Shown here: piece after piece, positions 36,401 to 51,400 of the stretch
Layout: each line of letters starts with the position of its first letter
How positions within the stretch are numbered: position 1 is the first letter of the stretch
Origin: Limnoperna fortunei
Lineage: Eukaryota > Mollusca > Bivalvia > Mytilida > Modiolidae
Assembly: GCA_944474755.1 (NCBI GenBank)
Contig: OX104114.1
Coordinates: 78,044,623 to 78,108,622, forward strand
Length of the DNA stretch: 64,000 bases
Direction: 5' to 3'
Program-made: the position numbers and the translations under genes
The notes under the pieces: generated by a model
The model's input: only the letters and a program-made list of their open reading frames with translations
What the model was told of the DNA's origin: nothing
The model's database searches: none

Positions 36401-39400
36401 CCTACTTGAGTAAAAAAAATTTTGCTCAGCATGAAAATTTACTTAACTACCATGACAACAAGGGAAAAGGACAGATTTGATTGGACGAAATTGAGAATAA
36501 AAAAGTTCTCAGCAAAGAAAATGTTTATGGCACTGGGCCCAGACTAATTCTTGTTGAGTCTGAGCTAAAGTTCTCAAAAGAAATATTTTCTCTGCAATAG
36601 AACCTAATTTAGCTTACATTGGTACAAGAAATTGGGGTAAATACCATATGCTTGTTCTGAAAAATGTATGCCATACTTTTAAAATAATGTAAATAACTAC
36701 TTAGATTAATTACAAATATACAAAAAAAACCACAACTAATGTTAAATTCAATGAAATATGTCTTAATTCTTTTTTTTATCAAGGCTATCAACCACCAAAT
36801 CATACAAAAATCACCATAAAACAAACATGCATACTTATAAATGTAGGTAAAAGCCCTGTATGCAATGTTGTTTATATCCTTATTTTTTATTAAAAATTAC
36901 ATGTTGGTCCCAAATCCTGAAGACAAGACACTTAAATGGTTACAAGTATTGCACATGTTAATTCCACCAAAAGGGTCAGGCACAATACAAGACAACTTCT
37001 ATACTTTTATGTTTTTTCCTATATCAAATCACTAGTTGCAACACAAAACTGACTTTTGAGACATTTTGTGAGTAAAACATAAAAGAGCTTAAAGATCTAA
37101 TACTTGCACTACAATGTGAGTATAAACTGTTAAATAAACCATGGGAAGCGTAATGAATGAATGGAAGCTAATATTTCCCGTATTTTATTTTTATTTTCAT
37201 TATATGACTGTATTTCGAGTTTGATGTACAAACTACATAGCTTCTGTTTAATGAGAATGACTAACTGTAATATAGCTTTCTACAAGATCCATTAAAGTGG
37301 CTATTCTAGACAAAATATAGAGAAAGCAAGGTGGGTGGAATAGGATGAGAAGTTCCGAGTTGTTGTGAATGGAATTGTGAACAAAATTTCAACTAGTTTG
37401 CATGAGTGGTATGTCAGGAAATTGACTTCCTTCCGCAAGTTATTTCTAATTTTATGAATTTTGTCAAAAAATGAATTCTATTTAATTCTAAAATGATTTT
37501 TAAAAATATAAAAAAAATATTTATAAAGTATGAAATGTAAACAATATCTTTAAGAAGTACAGGACAGCAACCTCTTGATGATAAGAAAATAGCATGCCTA
37601 ATCTATATTGATCAGTTAAAATGAAATTATTGGTGTTATTACCAATTTTATGTTTGTTAAACTAAGATAAACAAAAATTAATTTGTGTTAACAACTGCTG
37701 TTAAGCTTGACAATCAAAGTGATTTGTTAAAAAATGGCTTGAGGAATATATAAAAAAAGTTAACACCTTGCTATCTTAAGATTATTAAAAAATAACTCTG
37801 ATGTATGCCTAAAATCTTTTTGACAATTAAACTTCATGCTATACTGATATTTAATATTGAAATTATATGTTTCTAATGATCTATCATTTAAAAAACACTG
37901 TGGGCATTAACATTAGATAAACCAACATAACTTATAAATTGGTTATAGTTTATTTTTGTTTAACATTACATAAACCAACATTAACTTTTACATCTGGTTA
38001 TAGTACGCAATGTCACATGTGACAACATGTCTACAGAAAATGATCAGAAACCAAATTAATTCTTAAAGAAAAGCATAATTGCATGCAGCAACATGATATT
38101 ACTGGATCATTTTAATTTTCTTCCACATAAATATTTTGGGTATGTAATTCTATTGGGAACCAGAATTGTCTTACTCTAGGGTTACTACCAAAACAATAGC
38201 CCACAAATATTAAGTCTAATAAATGTTGCACACAAATTTATTAACTTAAGCTATTCAGAATAAGAGCTTGTCCATCAACATACAAATAATTCATCAATAA
38301 CATGATAAACATCAATTTCTGTAAATATAACAAATACACGAAACAACCGATTTATAATTATTTAATTTTTGGACTGGTATTTAAATTATACATATCTTCA
38401 GATTATGCTAAAGTTTATTTCTATAACATTTCATCATTTTACTGAAATTTCACAAGTACATGTACTAAAAGCAGAACAACATTTCTATAACAATTAGGAA
38501 TACAATTTAATGAGTTGGAATATTAGTTTAATATTCTTATCTCCAGCTATTTCTGTGCAATGAAAATAATTGTCGTGATGATGAGAAATGATAAAGTACA
38601 CAGCAAGGAAAAACTCAACAAATATAAGTCAACTTACCAATAATTTGCATAAGATAAGAAAAAACAAAAAAAAGAAGAAATAATTAATACAACATGAACA
38701 TGCTTGGTGCATTTTTATTCTACATAATATGCAAATAGAACTACTGAAATAACTTATGTGGTGTAAAATCTATTGGGCAACAAAAATATTCCATGCATAC
38801 TGGGACTAAAAGGTTATTATAATATGGGCTGCTGAACATTTCAACATAAATTCTCATATAAACCAGGACATGCAAATACTGATGACCTCGTAATGAAATT
38901 TGTACACAAAAACCTCAATATTATTAACTACATAAGGTTAGTTTGTTTTGAAATTATTACAATCTCTATACTAAAAAATATTATTTATGGAAGAAATGAT
39001 TTATTCGATATTTACGATTGTCAATCTTGGTCAATAATATAACCCAATGGCAGCCAATCTTGATCTACCATAGTCAAACTAGGCCAATAATATAACCCAA
39101 TGGGAGTCGATATTGGTCTACCATAGTCAATTGGTCAATAAAATAACCCAATGGCAGCCAATTTTGGTCTACCATAGTCAAACAAGGTCAATAATATATT
39201 GCAATGGCAGTCAATCTTGGTCTACCATAGTAAAACTAGTTCAATAATATAACCCAATGGCAGTCAATATTGGTCTACCATTATCAATCTTGGTCAATAA
39301 TATAACCCAATGACAGTCAATATTGGTCTCAATTTTGGTCAATAATATAACCCAATGGCAGTCAATACTATACAATTAATGGCTTTGATATAGGTCGCTA

Positions 39401-42400
39401 TCAGGATTTATCAGCCAGAGAAAATGTAATATTCACCAAGCCGTTGGACAAGATAAATATACATTTTTGAGGGCTGATAAATCCTGATAGCAACCATATA
39501 TCAAAGTCATTAATTGTTTTAATACATGAATAAAACCACCATCTCCCTTGATCAGAAAAACAGAGAATGCATTTTTTACTGGAGTACATGCTTACATTTT
39601 GCAATTGTTGTCATGCTATTTATCCTTAATATTTTTTATTTAATCCTGCTATTTGATATCAATTTGCTGATAATCCTGAAATTCCGGTTTCAAATATTTA
39701 GAAGAGTATCAAATGAATCAATATATCGAAAAGCCGACGTTTCTCCCATTTGTTATTGACTCGCACAATGTATGTGTAGCAGATGTCAATGAATTGTGTA
39801 CAATACAATTAATACAATCCCTTTGATTGGTCCAATGAATTTATTAAGACAGCAATTCTGATTGGCTAAAACATAAAAACCAGGTTGATATTGGATTCCG
39901 CTTGAGTACTATGCAGCTGAATCGTGCAGCATACAAACATTTTATGTAATTTTAGTACTGTTGCGATTTAATGAGACCCAAAAGTTGTTTTTAGACCAAT
40001 CAAAAACAGGCAAAATTCTATTCATGTAATAATGGTCAATAACATTACATAATGCAAATGCTTGGTTTGAAATATAGATTCAAAGTCAAGGCAATTGTAC
40101 ATTACAAGTACAAATGAATCATTTCTTTGGTGATAAATTGATTTCAATATTACTGAGAATATAAAAAATCCACACATTTGAAATATTACCTTGCCCTTTC
40201 AACAGTTTTAGTAATAACAAATAATGTTATTTATAAGGTAACGGTTTTGGACATAGAATACTGCTTGTTGGACGTTTACATCAATCAATCTGCATGTTTC
40301 AAAAAACCTCATTTGATTTTTTCAAGAATGTATGTCACAGAACAGGCTCTTAATTATTTTGCAATCGAATTAAAAAGTAAGAAAATTTCTTTTTTATCAA
40401 GGCCCCTTAAAGGTAAATGCAGCAACGTTTCTATATAAGACAGTGACATGTAACATTCTACAAACTAAATTACATTGATAATAGATAAAATAAAATTTGA
40501 AAAAAATTCAAAATCTATATACCTACATTCCCCAACAATAAAGACGTTTGTTAGAAAAAAAATCATTCACTGAAACATCCTCACAAGTCAGAAAGGGCTT
40601 GCACAATACTTGCAAACATAAAACATTTTAAAATGTTATATTCCTGTTTTCCTAGATTAGCTGCATAAATAAGAAAACACAAATTAACAAATATTATAGA
40701 GCATATATCTTTTTTTGTCCTAGTGCACAATGAGTATCAATATTGCACAATAGCCTATCAGAACCCAAATTTTTATTTTACAGTGCATTATAACTTAAAA
40801 ACAATTAACATAAATGCTAAACCAACAAGACTTTCCTCAATATTTTTAGTCATCCAGTTGCCAGTATTGAAGAAATAACGTCTTTACTGTACAGCAACAT
40901 TTTATTGAAGCACTTTTTTGAAGACAGCAAAAACTTCTGAGGCACAATGTGCAAAATTTCATTTTATTTTCTCAGTACAATAAACTCTATACTAAGTAAG
41001 TTTAATCTTCCACCTATAAAAGCAAACAATATTCTACTGTTCAATGAAATACATAATGATGGTAAAAACATACCTGTGCTAGTATCAGGGGATCTTTAGA
41101 CAGATACATCCATACAAGTTTCATATGTACTAAACCACTCTTCACTTCTTCTAATGGTAGCCACTGTAATGAAATTTTACCATAGAAAAAATTATACAAC
41201 ACTTCATCAGATAACAATGTTAATAGTGTATTTTACATCAATTCTCAAATAAAATATAAAAAAAAAACAACTGGCAATCCTTGTCATTTCAGGGGTGGAG
41301 CAAATCCTGCCCACATTGAGGCTCAGTGTTGAAGGTTGTAGATGAATAACAACCTTAACCACTCCCCCAAAGAGACCCCCAACACAGCTGTACCTTAACC
41401 ACTCCCCCAAAGAGACCCCCAACACAGCTGTAACACTTGATCTTGTTTTAATGCCTTTCCTTCTGCCATTCACCAAAATTAAGATCCTTCTCACACTTTT
41501 ACAGATTAACTCCACATAACTTATTTTCCTAACTGTCGTTTTCTGCATAGGTTTATTATGGAAAATGAAAGCATTTACAAAAAAACTTCTTAATATATAC
41601 ACTGAAAAATATGACAATATAAAACTTCTATTGGACAAATTATAGTAATATAGAAAGTGTGTACTTAATCTTGGAAAGTTTGATTGACTTACAGAATCAT
41701 CTGTTCCTTTCTCTGCTGCATTTTCTACTTCAACACTGACCCTATAAAAAATAATTGTCAGAAGACAGTCTAGCATCTTTCTTAATAAATAAATTGTTCC
41801 TTTTTATCCTTCATTTATTAAAAACTCCATCCAAACTTTACTTCAAGTCACTGTGTCTGTATTGCAATGCTCACCACACTTGGCAATAAAACCTGAAGTT
41901 GCCCTAAGGCACCTCAAAAACAAAGTCAAGTCACCAATGGTTCAAAGAGGATACTTGTTTATCAGGTCTGACTAATTCATCCAGACTACTCACCTTACCA
42001 AAAAATATGTAATTCCCCCCCCCCCCCCCCAAAAAAAAAATGCAAATAATTTGCATATTTAACATTTTTTCAAACATTTTACAAATTTCAAATGGATTAC
42101 ACGCCACTTGTTTATTTAGGGGATACATTTAAATATGGCAAGTGAACAATGAGAAAATGTAAAGTACAACGCTCATAATGAAAAATCGTAACCATTTGAT
42201 AAAAAAACATTTTTAATTGGTTTGATTCTTACAAAGTATATTGAATTATAATTTTTTTCTTGGATAGAGCTGCAAGTGAAATAATAAAGATTATTAGTCC
42301 TTATTGACCTTATGATGATTTCTGTAGATGGGTGTGTCCGTGAAGCAGTTTGGGCAAATGGAAGTGTGCTGATCAGAAAAATTATTTCTGGGTTAAATGG

Positions 42401-45400
42401 TATGTTATTTTTTAAAATTGTTCTTTACAAAAAAATGTTAGTGACATTGAATACAGTAACTTCATGTATAATGTTTATGTTTATATCTGGCAAACCTTCT
42501 GTGGTTATGGACTTACCTTCCTAATATATCGTCTTTACCACCAGTGTCCTCATCTCTGACTTCTACATTCAGGAACTGGCGATCTTTAGCATCTATTACC
42601 GTCTATAATACCAAAGTATATATTTAATTTTAACATAAGATGCAGTGCCAATTAAAAGCCATTTGCTGAAGATATTTTGTCAGCTGAAATCAACTAGACA
42701 AACTAAATGACTTCCATTAAAACAAATACAGCACCTGAAGAAGATTTTCTGAAATAAAATTTCATGATGTAGTGTCTATACCACATAAAATATGATCAAA
42801 CCTGCTAAAATAGATCACCTGTTATAAGCAAGATCTGACTTATAAGACAATTATTTATATTCCTCTGTAGTTAATTTTCTATAATAAATGACCACCTGTG
42901 TTGTAACACTTTACATTCACTTTTAAAAATCTGTTTCCAAATCAAATGGTGGAAGATACCGAAATGTGATAAAACATCTTACATATAGAAAGAAAATTGT
43001 TTGGTCCAATAAAAAAAATTACTTGATGTATACTTCATACATGTACACTGCAGCATCTAACAATTCTCAATATAATGTTAATATTGGTCAGGGATGCAAT
43101 ATTTATAGGTTATTTACGTTTTTTTGTTTTTTGAAACGAGATGCATTTTCTCGTTCGTATCTCATCGAAGGGCGTCAGCCCTGAGATGAGATGACGAGAA
43201 AATGCATCGAGTTTCATAAAAAGTAATTAATCTGTTTATCGCTGTTTTGTAACATTGTGACGTCATAATGTTACTTAATGAAGTCTTGACAGCGAGCTGA
43301 GCCTCAAGCTAGTAGAGTGATATTGAATAATATCGCACACAAAGATCAAAGGAAAATACTGCAAAATAGCGATAAATACTCTTACTGCAAGTATCAAAAT
43401 TACACAAATTCACATACCTGACAATCTTAAAAAGCTCTACCCTAGTAGCATGGCAGAATTTATTAACATCACAGCCACTTAAATTCTTTTTAACCTTTGT
43501 ACATTTCATAGTTTTTTCTTAAATTGTTATAATGCTTTTCGAGAAAAAAATTGCTTCCTTTTCCACAACAGGGGGAATACAATTTAATAAAGAAAACTTC
43601 AAAAGTTGTTCTGGTTCTCTGTTCTGGTGTTCTGACCAATTAGTTATTTGTTCCCAAAAATGCCAAGCAGACAAAAACATTCAACTTAACTCACCTCAAA
43701 TACACTGTTCCACACAGGTGTAATGGTATTCTGTATTACTGGAGTCTTAAACTTGTTGGCTCCCACTAAAATAAGCAAATTTATTACTTTCACACTTTTT
43801 AACCCCTTATACTGCCGCCTACTCACAACTGCTTTGTTTCTCTGTTGCTTAATACAATTAACTAATATTTCAAAAAATTGTTAAAACACAAATAAAATCC
43901 ATCTTTTTAGTAAGAACTGACAGAAACTTGACACCATAATCTGTCATACAGTATTTTTTAACTATACCAGAAAGATTCTGTAAACACATGTGCAATTACA
44001 GAGTAAGAAAAAGCCAAGTTGAATGTTATCAGGATAAATTAATACTACTTGCTTATACAAGTTGGTTAACAGTATTAAACTTTCACATGATGATGCTTTA
44101 ATAAAAAATAAATGGATTCACCCATTTTAAATGAAAGATATAAAACAGTCTTACATTTAATGACAGCATAAGGATCAGATAACCCTTTCTTCAACACACC
44201 AATATCAGCCCTTATCAATTCTTTAGCCTCAATCATATGTATTCTCAGTACCCCCTGAAATCAGTGGATTATCAAATATACTCTGTACAATGTAAAACTG
44301 TAATATACATTTTGAGGTCTCATTTTGAAAAAAACTAATCAATAAATAAAGATAAGATTCCATGTAGCAAATTTGTTTCAAATACACATGTAATTATATG
44401 CAGCCTCCGGAGAGGATGAATTTGTTTGCAAAAACTCGTCCATGCTTTTATGAAGGAAATACTGTATGTTTGACACCTATATAAATACATTATTACTATG
44501 TCTTTATTATAAATATAGCTCAAGTAGTGGTAACTGTTAAACAATCAATCTTTCTATGGACCCATATATATATATATCAAATAAATAATGAACCTTATAA
44601 CAAAAATATATCTAGACAATCCTTAAGGCAATTATCTTGACTTATTAAAATAAATCTTACATCTGGCAGTGGGTATTTCAAACGTCCAATGCTTTTAATG
44701 TCCTGGACAATCGGTACATCAATTCTGTTTGGTAGTACCATAATAGCAGCTATCTGTTCACGTATAATAGTATCTACCATGTCACTTTCAAGAAAAAATA
44801 AATAATAATGAGAGGACACTAAATTTAAATGATAGACCAAACATTTCCCACATTTTTTGGGCTCTTTAATCAAAATGATGCAGAATTGAAAAAAAAAACA
44901 AAATATGGGAAATCCCAAAAGGAGTGCTAAATCCAGCTGTTCAGTGAGCTGTGACAAAAGGTAAAACCTAGAGAGAGATGGGTACCAAATTCCTTGCTTG
45001 TGTTAAGTTGAAACCCTGGTAGAAATTGATAACAAGAAAGTTTATTGCAAATATGAAATTATTACTTCCCAAGACTCACTTTTTTCATAACTGATTTAGT
45101 ATATTTTGTGCAAATTTAATAAAAATCTGTGCATAGTTCAATAAGATATATTGCTGACAGATAGACAAAGGATGGCGAACTTCTTACTCATCAGTACATG
45201 TACTGATAGCCAATATCCATCCATCTACACATCCTTTACAACCTCAACCTAGTGACTTACTGGTCGCCTACTACCAAATTAAAGGCGAAGAAATATGCAT
45301 GTGCTGCGAAATATGCAGTACACGTATGCATATTTGGTTGCCAACAAAAAATATGTAAGTCAAACCAAATAACAGAAGAGTTTGATGACTAAGATATTTT

Positions 45401-48400
45401 TTCTTACCTGAGGCCTGGCATGTCTATGGCATTTGCTACTCCAGTTAAGTTGAAATTAATATCCTGAAAATTAAAAAAACTTCAGAGGATGTATACAATA
45501 TGTGCATATATATTGTAGAACAGAAGTTCTCAAAAGCCTTTACTGCTCACTTAATATACATATGTAGTGAAGATGGTATTTGAACACTTTCTAATTATAA
45601 TGCTTTACATCCAGAAAAACAACATTTGTGGATGTGGGGTCTGTTGTGTTTGTTCTTATTTCTGAATTACAAAAATAAAAAATATAGAGAACAATCCAGG
45701 TTTGGTGTCAATTTCAGAGAGGAAGTTTTTCAGTTATAATAAGAACACTTTGTAGAGAACTTTCAAGTAAACAGTAATACACAGTATAGCTTCTATCAGC
45801 TACCAAGTTTTTGAAAAGAATGCATCTAAACATTTGAACTAAGTAGTACCCATATAAATGTAAATTAAGAATAAAAATTTTAAAAAGGCACCTAATGAGA
45901 CATTAAATGATACCTCAACAGATTGCAATGTTTTTACTATCCATGAACACATTTTAATGAATAACAAATTAAATCAGCAAATAGGAACAGCTAAGCATGA
46001 TAACAGTCCATCTCAATAGACAATTTTTACCTTGACTTTGGACCTATAAAAATAATTTTAAATTGGCGCAACTAAAAAACTACAAATAGGATTGTACTAA
46101 AAATTTAACTTGATATTCAATTTACAGTACTTAGTACGTGTGCAAAGTTGTAACAAAATCTGTTTGTCAAGTAATATTTTGAAAACTGCAAATTTTTGAC
46201 ATTTTTTTTTAATTGGTCTTAATCAAAAACTACAAACAGGATTGTGTTGAACTTTATCTTCATTTAAAAGTATCTAACAGCTGTGCAATGTTTAACAAAA
46301 TCTGTTAATGTGTTTTCCAGTTATCATTTGGGAACTGCTAACTGTTGACTGTTTTAACCAGCCATTTGTTTTTTGAGAAGATTGAGATGTAAAAGTTTAC
46401 AGATGACTGAGCTGACAAACAATTATACAAAAAGAAAAAACTTGTTTTACTTAATAAAACTTACTGGATTATTGAGGAAGAAAACACTTATTCCACCAAA
46501 TAAAGGCATCTGGCTGATCAGTGGTCTCAAAATGACTCTCATCATACCACGGAGCTAATAAAAACACAAAACAATGTAGATTTGAAGTAAGGTACATGTA
46601 AATTCATTTTTAACATTATAAAATCATGGTTTCTGTCTACTGCTGTTGAGCAATCAGCTAAAAATTACAACTGATTAAAGTTAGATATACCCAAACAATC
46701 AATTAAACAATACACAGCTTGAAGGTTACAATATAAATTTCCCTCATCCATAAAATTTCAATGCTTCTCTTTAGAAAAAGTGGAGCAGCAAAGTATTTGC
46801 AATCTCCAGCACCGAGTTCCTATCCGCTCTGGAGAGAGCTGTATTTTTTTTTTGCCTTGAACTGGTTTTCACTTGTATTTTAGTCTATGCTATATATAAG
46901 TGTACAAAGAAAAGGTCAGAAAGAACCAGTTTATATTTGTTCAACATTATAAACCTGACAATACAATAATTTCTGACACAAATGGCAATTCAAAATGTGC
47001 TATCCATTCCTGATCTGGATCTTAATTGAACCATTTTACCAAAAGTGGTATACACATTGCTTGTAATCTCATTTTTAAAGTGACAAAACTTAACTTTGAA
47101 AGGTGTACACGTTTCGAACCTTGGTGAAACCAACTGTGGTAAACATGGACAAGGCCCAGATACAATCATCTATTTGAATCATAATTTTTTTTTTGATTTG
47201 GCTTTAACTTAAAAATAACTCCTACAACTTCAACTCTATTTTTTTGTTTTGAGTTTTGTAGAGCTTTTATTGCTTCCATTTAGTTTTCCTTTATCTATTA
47301 AACTCTTTCAACTATAGACCAAAAGCTGTATTTTTAACCCCTTTTCTATTTTTAGCAATGGCAGCAATGATTGTGCAATCTTGGTAGAGGACATTATAAT
47401 GATGATGTGTGCAAAGTTTCAAAGCAATCCCTTCAGTGGTTATGGAGAAGATTTTTAAAGAAAAATTAACAACAGCAAGTGACGAAAATAGCTCACATTA
47501 CCCTTTGGGTCAGGTTAGCTAGAAAGTTGAAACAATACTTGTCAGAAAATATAAATTGTATTATATGCAGAAACTAAGTTCATATTCAACCACCATTGTA
47601 AGTACTTTTGGTTTAAATTTTCTAAGCATTTAGCTAACCTGTAATTCTTTGACTCCCATTGTAAGACCTTTAACTTTCATTTCTATGTCAGCATCACTGC
47701 TGTAGCTGTAAATTCATATTGAAAAAAAAAGATTTATACACATGGTAATATGATCTGTTTTTAATCAATAAAGGTAACTATGTAAAATGGACTGATAGTT
47801 TAATGTATGCACAAGTGGGACAATCTATAAATAATGGTTTGTTCGCAGTTTACCAATCTACTCACTTTAAGTATTAAGTGTTTAAAAATGTGTCCTTTTA
47901 GAATTTTTGAAGAAAAAAGGAGCTATCTAGCTACATACAACCTGCAGACTTATCACACTGTGGATAGAGAAACAGGAAAACGATTAAGTAGGGTCTAGAG
48001 TAATACTTGCTACTGCTGAAAGTTATGTATACTGCAGCATGCAAGCTTTATGAAAATCCAGCTTAGCTTGTAGGTCTCCTACATGATATTTTAAGCATTG
48101 ACATCAGTAGTATAACTGAAAAATTCCCCGGGTGATGTACAACATCAGACATGCACCAAATTATTAATTTAGACGTTTTAGTATTTTTATTTTGGACTGA
48201 ATTCTTCTGAGCAGTACATGTATTTAAATATGAGACTATAACAATAATATCTGTTTTGAGGGTCAAGATTTAGGAAACTACTTGAATTGCTTAATGAACA
48301 AAGCAATATGATATTACCAGAGACAGTGCTAACTATTTTTTGGTATAACTTAATTCTGGGCTAAAAACAATCAGAACGTTCAAAATGAAAAAATAACCAG

Positions 48401-51400
48401 AGGCTCTTAAGAGCCTGTATCGCTCACCTGATTTTATAGGCAATGAAAATGGCATTTCCCTGATGTTAAAGTAAGTCCTATAATTTTCAATAAACTTTAA
48501 ATAGGACCATCCAAACAATATTACTAAAAACCTTTGTTTCCATTGGTTAACCGGTTGTATAGAGAAGATTTTTTTTATTTGCCCATAGGGTTCTATGTTA
48601 AACTAAGTCCTGCCATGGTGGCGGCAATTTTGAATTTCCAATTGCCATAAAAAACACAAACTTTATAGAGAACCATCCAAACAATATTGCTAGTAAGTTT
48701 TGTTTTGATTGGTTAAAGAGTTTCAGAGAAGAAGCCCTTTTAAACTTTTTTCCCATAGGGTCCTATGTTAAACTAAGTCTTGAGGTGGCAGCCATATTGG
48801 TTTATTTACCTATTAAAATAAAAAATACAAACTTTGTCCTGTGGCTGTGGTCATTTTGAATTTCCTATAGGGATAAAAAACACAAACTTTATAGAGGACC
48901 ATCCAAACAATATAGCTAGTAAGTTTTGTTTCCATTGATTAACCTGTTTCAGAGAAGAAGCCTTTTAAAACTTTTTCCCATAGGGTCCTATGTTAAACTA
49001 AGTCCTGCGGTGGCGGCCATTTTGAATTTCCAATTGCCAAAAAAAACACAAACTTTATAGAGGACCATCCAAACAATATTGCTAGTAAGTTTTGTTTTGA
49101 TTGGTTAAAGAGTTTCAGAGATTGATTGATTGATTAATGGTGTTTAACGCCCGAGCAGCAATATTTCAGCTATATTCAGGCGATGAACATGAAATGGATG
49201 ATAAAATGAACATGAAATGATGATGAATGAAAATGGGATGGGACACAAGGAAAAATAGGGGTAACGGATTTTAGATTGCCACTGGCAAATGGGAGGATGG
49301 ATAGGGTCGGGCAATTTAGCCTCCTGTAGCGGGATCAAAATCCCTACTCATAGCGAATACTACAGCAGCATTCTTTAATGTGCGAGGAACGTGGCATTTT
49401 TCCCAACACGGTGCTCTAATACGGTTTGCGGTCAGGTTTTCCGTATTATGGCCTGACAACCCCAGCTTGCCAGGGTACCCCATTCAACCACCTGGGGCAC
49501 ACATCCCAGTCTGTCTTTAGGCAAACCGACCTGACACGCCGGTCAGGGTACTGGGCGCTATTTAGTCGCCTTTTACGACAAGCTAGCGCGACTGCGGTCT
49601 ATCCTTTAGCCACCCAGATCCCGCACGGGGCAAGAGTTTCAGAGAAGAAGTTCTTTTAAACTTTTTTCCCATTGGGTCCTATGTTAAGCTAAGTCTTGTG
49701 GTGGCGGCCATATTGGTTTAACAATCAAAATAAAAAACACAAACTTTGTAAAGGTCCATCTAATGAACATTATGGCCAAGTTTGGTTGGAATTGGCCAAG
49801 TGGTTTCAGAGAAGAAGATTAAAATGTAAAAAGTTTACAGATGCCGACAACGCCGCCGCCGACGGACCCAAAGTGATAACAATAGCTCACTTGACCCTTT
49901 GGGTCAGGTGAGCTAAAAAACTGAGTTTAACACAGTTAATTTTGAAATGATTAAAAAATTTTAAAAGAAATTGTCAATAAAAATAACAAATGAGATAAAA
50001 CTACTTGGGTTTCAATGTGGAAGAATACAACCCTTATTCTTCTTTAATCAATTGTTCCAGACACCTTAAATGTTTCAGAATAAAATTAACACTGATGCAT
50101 CATTGTTATATTTATTAGGTAATATGCACCTATTCTAGGTACAGAACAGGTAGAAAATGCTCTACAGAACCTCAGATTGTCTATGTGTCATACATGTATT
50201 ATGTGCTGTCAATGCATCAGTGACAGATTGTGTGTTTATTCCTATTTATCAGACCTGGGGCCTCGGTGGCTGAGTGGTTAAGGTAGTTCATCTACTATTG
50301 ATCACGTGGTCTGTCAACACTGAGATTGCGGGTTGGATTCTCATTGCAGGCAGTGTGTACATGACTCCAATCTTAAGTGACAAGGATTGCTAGTTTTCCT
50401 AACACCGGTCCTGGGTTTTCTCATGGTACTCCCGCTTCTCCCCTCATAAAAGCTGTATACCATGATATTGTTGAAAAATTGCTGAAGTTGGCTGTAAAAC
50501 ACCATTCAAACAAACAAACAGAACTGGTAAATTCCAACATTATCCACAACCTTGATTTAACAATAGTGCAAATGATTTAATGATATCTTGTACGGAAATA
50601 AATTTCCTTTAAAATAATGATAAATAACAATTGTGTTCTTGGATAGTAAATTATCTTTGAGGAATTTATCACTTACATAATGTCTAAGTCCATGTAAATT
50701 TCATCCCTTTTGACATTGTTTGTATAGACTTTGACACCACCTATTCTGGGAGGCTGAAATGAAATAATACAACAGAACGTTTGATGACTTGGTATTTTTC
50801 AACAATTATTATTTATTTACCATGACTAATAATAACAATACATAAATGACATAAAAAATACATTTTTTTTATATCAGTAAAATAGCAAATTTATGTTAAA
50901 TGTACTTGTATTTTATTACTTTTTTTTGTAAGAAAATCAATTTTTCTCCTGGATTTTTACCATCAACTTCTTTTACTTAAGAACTGCAAAAATGAACTAG
51001 TAAATGTATTAACATTTTTAACACATGAAAGTTGCAGAAAGATAAATAAAACTGATACCTTGTAAAAAGATAAACAAGTGTGGACACAGAAAAACGTCTC
51101 GCCTGTATTCCGCATCAGTAACGAAAATAAATTTCGTCATAAGCATTACGTAAATAGCATTTAATATCAGCAGCGGCCTGTATACAAAATATTGTCACCA
51201 TACCCTGCATAGTTACAGGGGAACCGCCGGAACCCAAAAACTTTAACGTAGTTGCTGGACCATGAAATTGAGGTCAATGTCAGGTGGAACCTACCAGACA
51301 GTCATGTACTATTCATCAGCAACCTATATACCAAATATTGTCATCCTACCATGCGTAGTTACAGAGGAACTATCGTAACCCAAAAACTTTAACGTAGTCG

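Noticed and set aside
41207..41776. 189-codon minus-strand frame around E-Syt exon 12
   Set aside because: Only 41693-41741 is exonic, with good splice sites. The rest reads through intron and a SINE relic.
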